DNA of 64,000 nucleotides, taken from the NCBI RefSeq assembly GCF_000717595.1, contig NZ_JNZO01000008.1, forward strand, positions 124,001-188,000, written 5' to 3'. Origin of the DNA: Streptomyces flavochromogenes. Lineage in GTDB: Bacteria > Actinomycetota > Actinomycetes > Streptomycetales > Streptomycetaceae. Position 1 is the stretch's first letter, and the number at the start of each line of letters is the position of its first letter. The notes under the pieces were generated by a model. It worked only from the letters and a program-made list of their open reading frames with translations. It made no database searches and was not told where the DNA came from. Of the stretch, positions 1 to 8,335 are shown in pieces. Position numbers and translations under genes: made by a program.

Positions 1-367
1 CGGCCGTGGTGGGAGCCCCGCGGCCGACGACGAGACCCCGCTCGGTGGGCAGCAGCACCGTGACGAACACCGACCCCGGCACGCCCCCGGCGGCCCGGAG
101 CACCCGCAGGGCCCTGTGCCGGTAGGAGAGCCGGGCCCAACGCGCCACCAGCACACCGGGCACGGAGAGATCCACGCCCAGACCCGCGACCAGAGGACCG
201 TCGAACGTGGCCGGGTTGCGGGCCTTCGTGACGGTCCAGAGCCGGTCCACCTCAGCCTGCTCCCACGGTGTCAGGACGGGCGGAGGATGCTCGACGAAGC
301 TGATCCGACGTACGTCGAGGAACTCCACGGGCCGCGCCCGGAGGTGGTCGCTACCCGAGGTGGTCAC
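1..367 (-). CDS. NUDIX hydrolase, N-terminal part (cut by window edge)
   Basis: Reading the minus strand from GTG 367 gives an open frame of about 122 codons with no stop before the window edge. It contains NPATFDGPLVAGLG (residues 51-64), then LSYRHRALR and VLLPTERGLVVGR, and ends in PTTA at base 1. This is the N-terminal extension and start of the core seen in actinobacterial NUDIX hydrolases, where the Nudix box follows shortly after; the box itself lies outside the window, so hydrolase activity is inferred. The start overlaps the stop of the upstream kinase gene by 17 bases, so the two are probably co-transcribed and translationally coupled. A later GTG (PVEF) could also be the start. The substrate cannot be told. 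Confidence 0.6.
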   Translation of the reverse strand, partial: MTTSGSDHLRARPVEFLDVRRISFVEHPPPVLTPWEQAEVDRLWTVTKARNPATFDGPLVAGLGVDLSVPGVLVARWARLSYRHRALRVLRAAGGVPGSVFVTVLLPTERGLVVGRGAPTTA

Positions 368-1394
368 GGAGCACCTCCTCCGCCTCGTCCAGCCGCTCGC
401 GCAGTACGACCGCCGCCCGGACACGGTTCCGGGCGTACGCCTCCAGGGACGGCGTGACCGGTCCCAGCCCGTCGACGACGGTGTTCAAAGGGTAGACCGT
501 GCAGCCGAGGTACGCGGCCGTCAGCCGCACGACGCTCACCAGCTCCTCCACCGACGGCGTCGGGTGGAGGTCGCGGTAGGCGGCGACGAGCCGGGCGAGG
601 CCTTGCGGCCAGTCCGCGTGGGTCAGCACGGTGCGGGGGTCGAGCGCGAGGCGGCCCAGCTCCCACATCGGGTCGCGCCGGCCGGGCGGGTGGAAGTCGA
701 TCACGGCGGCGACGCGGTCACCGCGCAGCAGCACGTTCGGCCCTGACAGATCCCCGTGCACGATCTGCGAGGTCGTCTCCGACGGCGCCGTCTCGAGCAG
801 CCGTTCCACGCGATGCAACGCGGCCAGCCGCTCCCTCGCGGCTCGCGCCGCCCACTGCTCGAAACCGCTTCGCGGCGGCTCCGCCTCGTACCGGCGCACC
901 AGATCCGTGAGCCTCACGCGGGCACGCGCCGGATCGAAGGACCGGTCCCTCGGCCCGCGCGTGGGCCGGCCGAGCGGGTGCCGGGCCAGGCCTCTGTGCA
1001 GGCGCCCGATCGCCGTCCCGACCGCTTCCCACCTCCGGCCCGTGAGCCGTCCGTCGGCGGTGACCGCTCCGGCGACGAACGCCGTCACCGAGAGCGCCGT
1101 CCCCCGGTACGAGGCGACCAGCCGCCCCTGGTCGACGACGGGTCGGGCCCGCGCCACGGGCACACCGCAGAGCCCGGCGTACTCGCTGAGTCCGGCTGCG
1201 GCCTCGGCGCGGGCGAGATCCGTGCCGGTCGGGTACGTCTTCACGAACCACCGTTCGCCCGTGGCCGTCTCCGCCACGAAGTTGCGGGTCGCCGTACCGG
1301 CCGGCCCTTCGACGAGGGAGGCCGGAACGATGCCGAACTCGCCCGCGAGCAGGAGCGTCACACGGTCGAGCAGCGCTTGGGAGCTGATGGTCAC
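351..1394 (-). CDS. Aminoglycoside phosphotransferase-family kinase
   Basis: A 347-residue protein of the APH/choline-kinase-like fold. The catalytic loop HGDLSGPNVLL (Asp as catalytic base, Asn as metal ligand) and the following VIDFHPPGRRDPMWELG segment (metal-binding Asp) are both intact in the C-terminal half; the N-terminal lobe carries FVKTYPTG with the ATP-binding Lys. GTG 1394 is chosen because it follows a GGGAAGG ribosome site and begins the conserved region; an in-frame extension to 1829 lies antisense to the neighbouring pseudogene and is not credible. It phosphorylates an unknown small molecule. The family includes antibiotic-resistance and metabolite kinases, and nothing in the sequence singles out a substrate. 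It is followed by the NUDIX gene with overlap, which suggests a shared metabolic or detoxification role. Confidence 0.8.
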   Translation of the reverse strand: MTISSQALLDRVTLLLAGEFGIVPASLVEGPAGTATRNFVAETATGERWFVKTYPTGTDLARAEAAAGLSEYAGLCGVPVARARPVVDQGRLVASYRGTALSVTAFVAGAVTADGRLTGRRWEAVGTAIGRLHRGLARHPLGRPTRGPRDRSFDPARARVRLTDLVRRYEAEPPRSGFEQWAARAARERLAALHRVERLLETAPSETTSQIVHGDLSGPNVLLRGDRVAAVIDFHPPGRRDPMWELGRLALDPRTVLTHADWPQGLARLVAAYRDLHPTPSVEELVSVVRLTAAYLGCTVYPLNTVVDGLGPVTPSLEAYARNRVRAAVVLRERLDEAEEVLRDHLG

Positions 1395-1452
1395 GACCGA
1401 GCCTTCCCGCGAGGCGGCGCGATAACCCGGACCATGCCGCTGTGCGGAACGC

Positions 1453-2527
1453 ATGTCACGCTCGGTGACCGAAGGGCAGGCCGTCACGCTCACGGCGCTG
1501 GGGCGCTCTCCTGAGGACGCCGCCCGGTTCGAGGCGATGTTCACCGATGCGCGATCCGAGGACCGGACGGAGTTCCTCGCGGACTGCGACACGTTCGGGG
1601 AGGAGATCGCCAAGGAGATCCGTACGGCCGAGTTCACCCTGGCCGAGCTCGAAGAAGAGGAACAGAGCCTGGAGCGGCTGCGGCGCTGGCACCGCGACCT
1701 GACCGCCCACGGCGTCGCCGCGAGCCTCGGCGGCTTCTCGGAGGACGCCGTCACCTCGCTCCTCATACTCGGCGGGCTCCTCGCCCTGTACGACGGCGCC
1801 GAGGTCCTCCTCAAGCCGGTCTTCGGCACCCTCGCCGACCGGATCGGCGCTCGACCCGTGCTCCTCGGCGGCCTGGTGGCGTTCGCCGCCGCCTCCGCCG
1901 TGTACGCGATCGCCGACAGCCCCGGCCGGCTGTGGGCCGCCCGTCCGGGTCAGGGCGCCGCCGCATCCGCCTTCTCGCCTTCGGACTCCGCGCTCGTCGC
2001 CCGCCTCAATCCGGCCGCCAAGCACGGGCGGGCCTTCGGCAGTTACGGCTTCTACAAGTCCATCGGCTACACCCTCGGTCCGCTCCTCGGCGGCATCCTC
2101 GTCTGGGCCGGCGGACTGCGCCTCCTCTTCACGGTCATGGCGGTCATCGCCGCGGCCGTCGCGGTATGGGCGACCGTCGCCGTGCCCGTCGTGCCGCCGC
2201 TCCCCAAGGCCCGGCAGACCGTGCTCGACCTGGCGCGCCGCCTGACTCCCGCACGTTCCTGGCTCCGACCGCGGCCTTGTCGGTCGGCGTCGGCTTCCTG
2301 CCGGTCTCCTCATCACCGCCGCCGGACTCGGCTGCGCGATGCTCCCCGGCCTCCTCGGCGTACTCACCGGCGCGACCCTCATCGGTGTGGGAACCGGCCT
2401 GATCACCCCCCTCGGCTTCGCCGCCCTCGCGGCCGGTACGCCTCAGGAGCGGCACGTTCGGCTTCGCCGCACTCGCCCTGCTGCTGGGCTCGGCCCGCTC
2501 CTCGCCCTGCGCCGGAGGGCCGCCTAG
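1453..2527 (+). pseudogene. Decayed chromate-resistance ChrB / MFS transporter remnant
   Basis: The first ~90 codons read like the C-terminal end of a ChrB N-terminal domain: an acidic DCDTFGEEI segment followed by FTLAELEEEEQSLERLRRW, the recognisable ChrB helix. Without a stop the frame then passes into MFS sequence beginning at about the second or third membrane helix (LLKPVFGTLADRIGARPVLL), with no ChrB C-terminus and no first transporter helix. From about 2260 the transporter continues only by changing frame: FLAPTAALSVGVGFLPV in frame 3, LLITAAGLGCAMLPGLLGV in frame 2 from ~2320, and GFAALALLLG in frame 3 again near 2451. This is what a fusion by deletion plus several indels would leave. 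The long open frame beyond 2527 is antisense to real genes. The two partners were probably neighbours in a chromate/efflux locus. Confidence 0.75.
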
Positions 2528-3927
2528 AACCGGGCCTCGTCCACCCTCACCTCCGCACCCCGGATCATGTCCATCACCGCGTCCGACACGGCGTGCATCC
2601 GGGGCTCGCGGAGGTCGAGGACCGGCGTCGGGTTCGAGACGCCGTGGGCGACGAGCAGGTTCATCAGGGGCCAGAGGGCCCCGGAGCGTCTCGGCAGGGG
2701 GATGCCGAGCCCGTCCGGCGCGACGACCTGGGCCGTCGTGACTCCGGCGAGAAGATTGGTGCGGGCCCAGTCGACCACCTGGGACCTGCCGTTCGGGCTG
2801 ACCCGGAGAACGACGTCCCTCGTGTGGTGCAGAACCGCCAGATAGTTCATCGGGACCGTGAGGCGCCGGACCACGTCGTACGCGGGAGACCCGTCCGCCG
2901 GACGGACGCGGAGCAGCGTGTCCAGGACCGGACCGTGGTCCTGGAAGGTGGTCCGGCCGCGCAGCGACAGGAACCGGGCGAGCACCAAGTGGCCACCCCG
3001 GCGCGACCAGCGGCGGGGCACGGAGCCGAACGCCCCCTCGTCACCCGGGAGGAACTCCGCGAGCCGACGGGCCTCCTCGCCCGGCTCGGTGACCGGCGCC
3101 CGCTCCTCGGTGACGTCGCGGGCCACGGCCGCGTACCGGGCAGCCGTCGTCGCGTCGAGGCGCCGGAGGTCGATGAGATCGCCGTCCATCACGACACCGC
3201 CGACCGACCGCGAGATACGCATCTGCTCCAGCTGCCGACGGGCGTAGCGGGTCACGTCGGTCACGTGTCCGTCGAGGCCGATCACCCGGCAGGTCCTCGT
3301 CCCCGCGAGGAGGAGGCTGCGCGGCCAGTGGACCGTCACCTTCCCCGGCATCGCGGCGTCCGGGGGATCGACGAGGACGGCCAGTCGCCCCGCCGTGATC
3401 GCCGACAGGCAGAGGGACGGCACCCGCACCTCCTCGGTGACCTCGCGTCCCGCGGAACCCCGGCCCGCGTCCTCCTCGTCGTGGACCGACAGCCTCAGCT
3501 CGACCGTCGCCTTGAACTCCGCCGGATCGTGATCGCCGCCGTACGTCGTGAACGTCGCGCCCCCTTCGGGGCTGTACCGCACGAACGACGCCCGGAGGAC
3601 GTCCGCCCGTACCAAGCGGGCGCCCACCGCACCCCCGGAGGAGCGAGGCGCCCACACCACCGTGGTGTCGTCCCCGTACGCGGGGCCCGCGTCCCGTGCA
3701 CGGTTCCGCCCCGTGATCCGGGGAGACTCCTGCCGCGCGCTCCGGACGGCCGAGAAGGGGATCACGGCCGTTCCCACCGCCCCGACGACCGACGCGCCGG
3801 CCACCCAGAACCATGCGGCGCCCTCGACCCAGGCGACGTACCCCACGACGAGGAACACCGGTCCGGCCAGACCGGCGAACGCGGCGAGGATCAGATTGCC
3901 GATGAGCACGCCGGTGTAGCCGCGCAT
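2524..3927 (-). CDS. Membrane-anchored protein of unknown function
   Basis: A 467-residue protein that I do not recognise. It starts at ATG 3927 behind GGAGG. Two hydrophobic helices near the N-terminus (about residues 6-30 and 34-58) form a membrane hairpin; the remaining ~400 residues are soluble and probably cytosolic. They are rich in beta-type segments, with two similar stretches (around HWPRSLLLAGTRTCRVIGLDG and residues ~390-415, VDWARTNLLAGVTTAQVVAPDG as its counterpart), which suggests an internal duplication of a small beta domain. It lies 104 bases downstream of the last gene of the contractile injection operon on the same strand, so it may be an accessory of that machine, but this rests on position only. 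Its stop overlaps the end of the pseudogene on the other strand. Confidence 0.55.
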   Translation of the reverse strand: MRGYTGVLIGNLILAAFAGLAGPVFLVVGYVAWVEGAAWFWVAGASVVGAVGTAVIPFSAVRSARQESPRITGRNRARDAGPAYGDDTTVVWAPRSSGGAVGARLVRADVLRASFVRYSPEGGATFTTYGGDHDPAEFKATVELRLSVHDEEDAGRGSAGREVTEEVRVPSLCLSAITAGRLAVLVDPPDAAMPGKVTVHWPRSLLLAGTRTCRVIGLDGHVTDVTRYARRQLEQMRISRSVGGVVMDGDLIDLRRLDATTAARYAAVARDVTEERAPVTEPGEEARRLAEFLPGDEGAFGSVPRRWSRRGGHLVLARFLSLRGRTTFQDHGPVLDTLLRVRPADGSPAYDVVRRLTVPMNYLAVLHHTRDVVLRVSPNGRSQVVDWARTNLLAGVTTAQVVAPDGLGIPLPRRSGALWPLMNLLVAHGVSNPTPVLDLREPRMHAVSDAVMDMIRGAEVRVDEARF

Positions 3928-4031
3928 GGACCCCTCCTTCAGTCAGGTACCCCGGGGATCATCGTTCTGCCCGGTGCCGTGCCTGAGAAGGGGGCCCGCC
4001 CCGATTTCCGGCCTTTCCCGCTCGTACGGGG

Positions 4032-5303
4032 TCAGGACACGGACCTGCCGAAGAACTCCAGCTCCGCGACGGCCACCTGCTTCGTGGCGTCGGCCCGCCA
4101 CGCCGTGCGCAGCACCAACTGCACCGTCAGCGCGTCCCGTACCCGCACGTCGACCCGCTGGGTGCCGCCGTCGTCGATGCGGTGCTGCGAGACGTGCGTC
4201 TCGCCGGAGGAGTCCTTGACCACCAGGTCGAAGGTGCGCGGGGTCGCCTGGCCGTCGGCCTGCGTGGTGTTCTTCGAGCTGCCGGGGGTGATCAGGACGC
4301 TCAGCAGATCGGTCGGCTCGGCGAACCGGGCCTCCATGTACTGACCCGCCGAGTCGCCCGCGTACCCCGTGCCCCACCAGGTGTTGGAGTACCCGTCGCC
4401 CGCCAGCTTCGCCTGCTGCCTCGGCGCCGAGTGGGAGGCCGCCCAGGCCACCGGGTGGACCGGGACCCGCTTCGCGAAGTGGTCCTGGATCGCGCGGACG
4501 GCCGGCGGACCGCCGACGATGCCGCCGACCACCACGGTGGCGACCCCTGCCGCGATCAGGGCGCGGACGATCCAGCGGCTCCGGTCGCGGGTCAGCCCGG
4601 GACGCCGGCCCGCGTACGGGCCCTCGGCCGTCGAGAGCTGCTCGGGAACCATCGGAGTCGCGCAGAAGCGGCAGAAATGACGGCCCGGGGTGTTGGCCAG
4701 CGAGCAGGCCGGGCACGGTGTGCCGCCCTGTACGGGGACGGGCGCCCCCGCGGCCCGGACGGTCGGACGGGCGGCCTCCGGACGCGCGGGGAGGACGGGC
4801 GCCGCGACGGCCGGCTCGACGGGACGGTTCCCGGGGACCGGAACGAGGAGGGACCGTACGAGCGTGTCCGACGGGCCGTCGGACACCGACCCCGCCTCCG
4901 GTACGGGGACGGGCGCGGCCCCGGACACGGGCCCGGACACGGGCTCGGGCGCCTCCGGGGTGGGGGCCACGGCGGGCAGCGGGGCGGTCGCTTCCTCGGG
5001 ACCGACGGAGGACCGGCTGTCCGTCGCATCGGCGGGGGAGCCGGCCGAACGCTCCGCGGCGGCCCGCGGCGCATCCTCCGCCGGCGTGGCCTCCCGCTCC
5101 TCCCGGGCCGTCCCCCCGGACTCCGCAGAGGACGGGGCGGACGAGGCGGACGGCGCGGTGGCGGACGAGCCCTCCGTGCTCGCCGCGGCGGCCGGGCTGT
5201 CCCAGCGCAGGAACGCCCCGCAACTGTCACAGAACGACTGGTCCGCCGCACGCACCGGGCTCGCGCAGTCCGGGCAGGGGCGGGACAGGGGCGCGTCACT
5301 CAT
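4032..5303 (-). CDS. Zinc-ribbon / single-TM / lectin-like membrane protein of the CIS operon
   Basis: A 423-residue protein at the end of the injection-system operon. Order of parts: zinc ribbon CPDC...CDSC (Cys10, 13, 25, 28), a Pro/Ala/Glu-rich disordered stretch to ~195, a second ribbon CPACSL...CRFC (~196-215), one membrane helix (ALIAAGVATVVVGGIVGG, ~245-265), and a C-terminal beta domain (~275-423) with GTGYAGDSAGQYMEARF and VAVAELEFFGRS that resembles F5/8 type C (NADase-type glycan-binding) domains. The topology puts the ribbons inside and the glycan-binding-like domain outside the cell. It starts at ATG 5303, ten bases after AAGGAG and just past the stop of the tail-I gene. I infer a membrane anchor or trigger for the intracellular CIS; it may correspond to the CisA protein of S. 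coelicolor, which should be checked by alignment. Confidence 0.7.
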   Translation of the reverse strand: MSDAPLSRPCPDCASPVRAADQSFCDSCGAFLRWDSPAAAASTEGSSATAPSASSAPSSAESGGTAREEREATPAEDAPRAAAERSAGSPADATDSRSSVGPEEATAPLPAVAPTPEAPEPVSGPVSGAAPVPVPEAGSVSDGPSDTLVRSLLVPVPGNRPVEPAVAAPVLPARPEAARPTVRAAGAPVPVQGGTPCPACSLANTPGRHFCRFCATPMVPEQLSTAEGPYAGRRPGLTRDRSRWIVRALIAAGVATVVVGGIVGGPPAVRAIQDHFAKRVPVHPVAWAASHSAPRQQAKLAGDGYSNTWWGTGYAGDSAGQYMEARFAEPTDLLSVLITPGSSKNTTQADGQATPRTFDLVVKDSSGETHVSQHRIDDGGTQRVDVRVRDALTVQLVLRTAWRADATKQVAVAELEFFGRSVS

Positions 5304-5308
5304 CAGGG

Positions 5309-5893
5309 TCAAGCTCCTTCGGATGTACGGGAAGAGGTCGCCGGGGAGTTCGTCACCGAGACCGTGAACGGCAGGTGCGCGGGACGGGCCGCGGCCACGA
5401 CCGCGCGCAGCCGGTGCGGATCCACGGCGGCCGGGTCGGCGACCCGGAGCACCACGTGCAGTCCGGCGACGGGCGCCCCCGGGAACGGTCCGAGCGGCGC
5501 GGACGACCAGCTCGCACCCCCGCTCTCGGTGATCTCCGGGGGCACGCCGAAGGCGAGCCGGACCGCCGCCGCGAGCCCCTGCCGGGTGCCGCGCACCCGG
5601 TGCAGCGCCACGGCCGAGGCGACCGCGTGGCGGCGGAGGGGCAGCGGCTCGTCGCCGTCCAGCTCCGCTCCGACCCAGGTCGCGAGGTAGTCCACGAAGT
5701 CGGCGGGGGCGAGCGCCGGAGAGAAGTACGCCTCCAGGGAGTCCAGGACGTTGAAGAGGGGAGCGAGGACGACATCCAGGCCCGACACGAACCGCTGCCC
5801 GAAATCGTCCTCCGCGTACACGGCCGGCAGCGCCGCACCCAGCGGATACGGGGTCGCGAGACCCGGAACCGTACCTCGCGCCGAGCCGCTCAC
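5309..5893 (-). CDS. cis12: CIS baseplate wedge protein, phage tail protein I family
   Basis: A 194-residue protein of the phage P2 gpI / Afp12 family (TIGR02242 type). The family core is visible: LPAVYAEDDFGQRFVSGLDVVLAPLF, then YFSPALAPADFVDYLATWVGAELD, then RRHAVASAVALHRVRGTRQGLAAAVRLAFGV, the arginine-rich helix typical of these proteins. In contractile injection systems this protein joins baseplate J at the outer wedge and helps couple baseplate opening to sheath contraction. GTG 5893 overlaps the stop of the baseplate J gene (GTGA), so translation is coupled. Gene order J, then I, is the same as in T4-like, Afp/PVC and Streptomyces systems. Confidence 0.88.
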   Translation of the reverse strand: MSGSARGTVPGLATPYPLGAALPAVYAEDDFGQRFVSGLDVVLAPLFNVLDSLEAYFSPALAPADFVDYLATWVGAELDGDEPLPLRRHAVASAVALHRVRGTRQGLAAAVRLAFGVPPEITESGGASWSSAPLGPFPGAPVAGLHVVLRVADPAAVDPHRLRAVVAAARPAHLPFTVSVTNSPATSSRTSEGA

Positions 5894-7878
5894 CGCGCCT
5901 CGATCACACGGACGCGATGGTCGAACGGGAAGAGCAGCGCGGACGGCTCCAGCTCGATCCGGTCCGTCGTGTCACCCCTGCGGCCGGTCAGCGGATCGGC
6001 CGGATGCAGCAGGACCTCGTCCACCAGCTCCACGCCCGGCACCCGCTGGAGCGCCGCGAAGACCTCACCGGCCCGCAGAGGGCGCCCGAACGGCCATCCC
6101 TCGCCGTGCGCCCCGCCCGTCAGCGGGTCCAGGTACGCGTACAGCGCGTCCAGCGCCTCCGCCCGTACGCGCTCCGCCTCGGCCGCCCGGAAGGAGTGCA
6201 GCGTCGCCACCACCGTCACGCCCTGGTAGAACGGCGGCCCGACGGCCAGCCGCGTGCCCAGCGGGCGCCGCTCGTCGAGGAAGCCCGTCACCCGGGACAG
6301 CAGCTCCTCGCCCGGCACGAGCTGCTCGAACCGCAGCCGGCCGCCCCGGTCCGGCACGGCCTGCGGCACGACCAGGACCCGGACCGCGTTGTCGCCCGCG
6401 TCGGCGGCGTCCGCGGCCAGGCAGGAGATCCGTGCCGCCTCGGGCGCCGCCCGGCGCGCCAGTTCCTCGTAGTCCCGGGCGGTGACGGCCCGTTCCTGCG
6501 CACGGAGGCTGATCGGCGCGCGGGACTTGGCCTCCTCGACGGTCTCCCCGTCCACCCCGCCGCGCGCCGCCTCGCGGTTCTCCACGCGGGCGATGTACGG
6601 GATGGAGCTGCGCAGCACGGTGATCGTGGAGCGGGCCACGTTCCCCGCCCGGCCGCCGCCGGTGCCGTACCGGACCGCCCGGATCGCCGCCCCCTTGGGC
6701 GGCACGGCACCGAACTGCCGCAGCGTGCCGTCCGGTTGGCGTACGCACGGCCCGAAGGCGATCTCGCCGGTGGTCGCGTCGAGGGTGAAGTGCCGGTCGC
6801 CGGGGCGCGAGGAGGCGAAGTCGCGGACGACGGTCCACTCCTGCCAGCCGGCCTCTGGGTCCTCCTCGTCGACGCCGCTGTCCGCCCGCTCGGCGATCTG
6901 GAGCAGCAGCGGCGGCCGGTCCACGACCGGCGCGTGCGCCAGCCGCAGCCGCTGCGCCGGCACGCCCTCGGACTCGCCGAGCTGCTCGTTCCGCACCGCC
7001 TCCGCGTGCGCCGCGCGGACCGTCCCGCCGATGGTGAACGCCTCCGCCGCCCGTACCGTCGGCGACTCGCTGTACGACGGCAGACCGGCGGCGGCCTCGA
7101 CGACCCGGCAGCGCACCCAGCCCGCCTCGTGCCCGCCGAGGCGCGACACCGCGTGCCCGGACGGCATGTGCAGCACCACCTCGCCCGGGCGGTTGAGCCC
7201 GCCCGTACTGTCCTCGTCGACCTCGCACGCGACCCAGCCCTCGGCCCCGGTCCACGCCTCCCACACCAGGGGCGGCCTGCGCGGATCCACACCGACACCG
7301 TCCACCCTGCTGTCCAGGTCGAGGACGAGCACACAGTCCGGCACCGCCGCCGAGAGACCGAGCAGCAGCAGGTCGCCGACGCGGGGCAGCGGAGAGAACG
7401 CGGGCACGTCCGTACCGCCGAGGAGATCCTGCGAGCGGTCCTCGGGAGCGCCGCCCGCCTCCTGGCGCAGCATGTGCGTCAACGAGCAGGGAACGACGGT
7501 CAGGTCGGCGGCCGTCGCGAAGACGACCGCCTCCTCCGTCTCCGTACGCCCGGTGGACACCTCCGTGCCCGTGGGCAGCACGACCGGCTCCGGCTGCGGC
7601 GCCGAGAGCCGGAAGGTGATGTCGGCGCGGGCGGCCGCGGGCGGGAACAGCGTCACCCCGAGCAGGTCGAGGAAGGCCAGGTGGTTCTTCTCCGGGACCC
7701 GGTTGAGGCGGTAGACGAGCTGGTCCGCCATGTGCGCGACCGCCTCGACCAGGGTGACGCCCGGGTCCGAGACGTTGTGGTCGGTCCACTCGGGGCACGC
7801 CTGCTGGATGTAGCGCTTGGCGTCGTCGACGAACTGCTGGAAGCGGCGGTCGTCGAGATGGGGTGCGGGCAGGGCCAT
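5890..7878 (-). CDS. cis11: CIS baseplate assembly protein J (gp6-like wedge)
   Basis: A 662-residue putative baseplate assembly protein of the TIGR02243 / Afp11 type. The N-terminus MALPAPHLDDRRFQQFVDDAKRYI and DHNVSDPGVTLVEAVAHMADQLVYRLNRVP is the signature of the family; the C-terminal third carries the J-type segment with APISLRAQERAVTARDYEELARRA and RPLRAGEVFAALQRVPGVELVDEV. The start is ATG 7878; the frame extends to 7947 but those codons have no family match. It forms the baseplate wedge between the gp25-like inner ring and tail protein I. It lies 10 bases after the gp25-like gene and overlaps the next gene by four bases. Confidence 0.9.
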   Translation of the reverse strand: MALPAPHLDDRRFQQFVDDAKRYIQQACPEWTDHNVSDPGVTLVEAVAHMADQLVYRLNRVPEKNHLAFLDLLGVTLFPPAAARADITFRLSAPQPEPVVLPTGTEVSTGRTETEEAVVFATAADLTVVPCSLTHMLRQEAGGAPEDRSQDLLGGTDVPAFSPLPRVGDLLLLGLSAAVPDCVLVLDLDSRVDGVGVDPRRPPLVWEAWTGAEGWVACEVDEDSTGGLNRPGEVVLHMPSGHAVSRLGGHEAGWVRCRVVEAAAGLPSYSESPTVRAAEAFTIGGTVRAAHAEAVRNEQLGESEGVPAQRLRLAHAPVVDRPPLLLQIAERADSGVDEEDPEAGWQEWTVVRDFASSRPGDRHFTLDATTGEIAFGPCVRQPDGTLRQFGAVPPKGAAIRAVRYGTGGGRAGNVARSTITVLRSSIPYIARVENREAARGGVDGETVEEAKSRAPISLRAQERAVTARDYEELARRAAPEAARISCLAADAADAGDNAVRVLVVPQAVPDRGGRLRFEQLVPGEELLSRVTGFLDERRPLGTRLAVGPPFYQGVTVVATLHSFRAAEAERVRAEALDALYAYLDPLTGGAHGEGWPFGRPLRAGEVFAALQRVPGVELVDEVLLHPADPLTGRRGDTTDRIELEPSALLFPFDHRVRVIEAR

Positions 7879-7888
7879 GGTGGCTCTT

Positions 7889-8287
7889 TCAGTCCTCGGA
7901 GGGGATGACGTAGAAGGGGAAGACGAGGTTGCGCGGGTTGTTGGCACCGCGCACCCGGTAGCGGATGTCGATGAAGAGGGTGGTCGGCTCCCCGGGGGCG
8001 GGAGAGACCGTGACCTCCTCCACGTCGATGCGCGGCTCCCAGCGGTCGAGTGAGGACATCACCTCGTACCGGACCCGGCCCATCGTCGAGTCGTTGACCG
8101 GTGCGAACACCAACTCGTGCACCGCGCAGCCGAATTCGGGACGCATCGGCCGCTCGCCCGGTGCGGTGGCGAGGACGAGCCGCATCGACTCCTCGATCTC
8201 CCGGTCGCGCCGGACGAGCGCGATGGAGCCGCTCGGGCCGGTCCGCAGCGGGAAGGCCCAGCCCGCGCCGACGAAGTGCTCACTCAA
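7889..8287 (-). CDS. cis9: CIS gp25/W-family baseplate protein
   Basis: A 132-residue protein of the GPW/gp25 family. Typical features are the N-terminal WAFPLRTGPSGSIALV, the EESMRLVLATAPGERPMRPEFGC motif (family hallmark GER-x-M-x-P-x-x-G) and the C-terminal beta strands ending FPFYVIPSED. In contractile machines gp25 sits between the first sheath ring and the wedge and nucleates sheath assembly. The start is TTG 8287, eight bases after GGAGGA; the nearby GTG 8283 is in another frame. It sits between the spike and baseplate J genes, the usual order. Confidence 0.9.
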   Translation of the reverse strand: MSEHFVGAGWAFPLRTGPSGSIALVRRDREIEESMRLVLATAPGERPMRPEFGCAVHELVFAPVNDSTMGRVRYEVMSSLDRWEPRIDVEEVTVSPAPGEPTTLFIDIRYRVRGANNPRNLVFPFYVIPSED

Positions 8288-8335
8288 GGAAAGGTCCTCC
8301 TCTGGAATCCATGGGACGGTGCGGCGGAAGCGTCG

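Noticed and set aside
2528..4344. Continuation of the plus-strand open frame from 1453 to 4344 (963 codons).
   Set aside because: It is antisense to the membrane-protein gene at 2524-3927, its product is Arg/Pro-rich without family features, and such mirror frames are common in very GC-rich DNA.
5917..7908. A 663-codon plus-strand open frame opposite the baseplate J gene.
   Set aside because: The minus strand encodes a clear baseplate J protein; the plus-strand product is compositionally biased and matches nothing.
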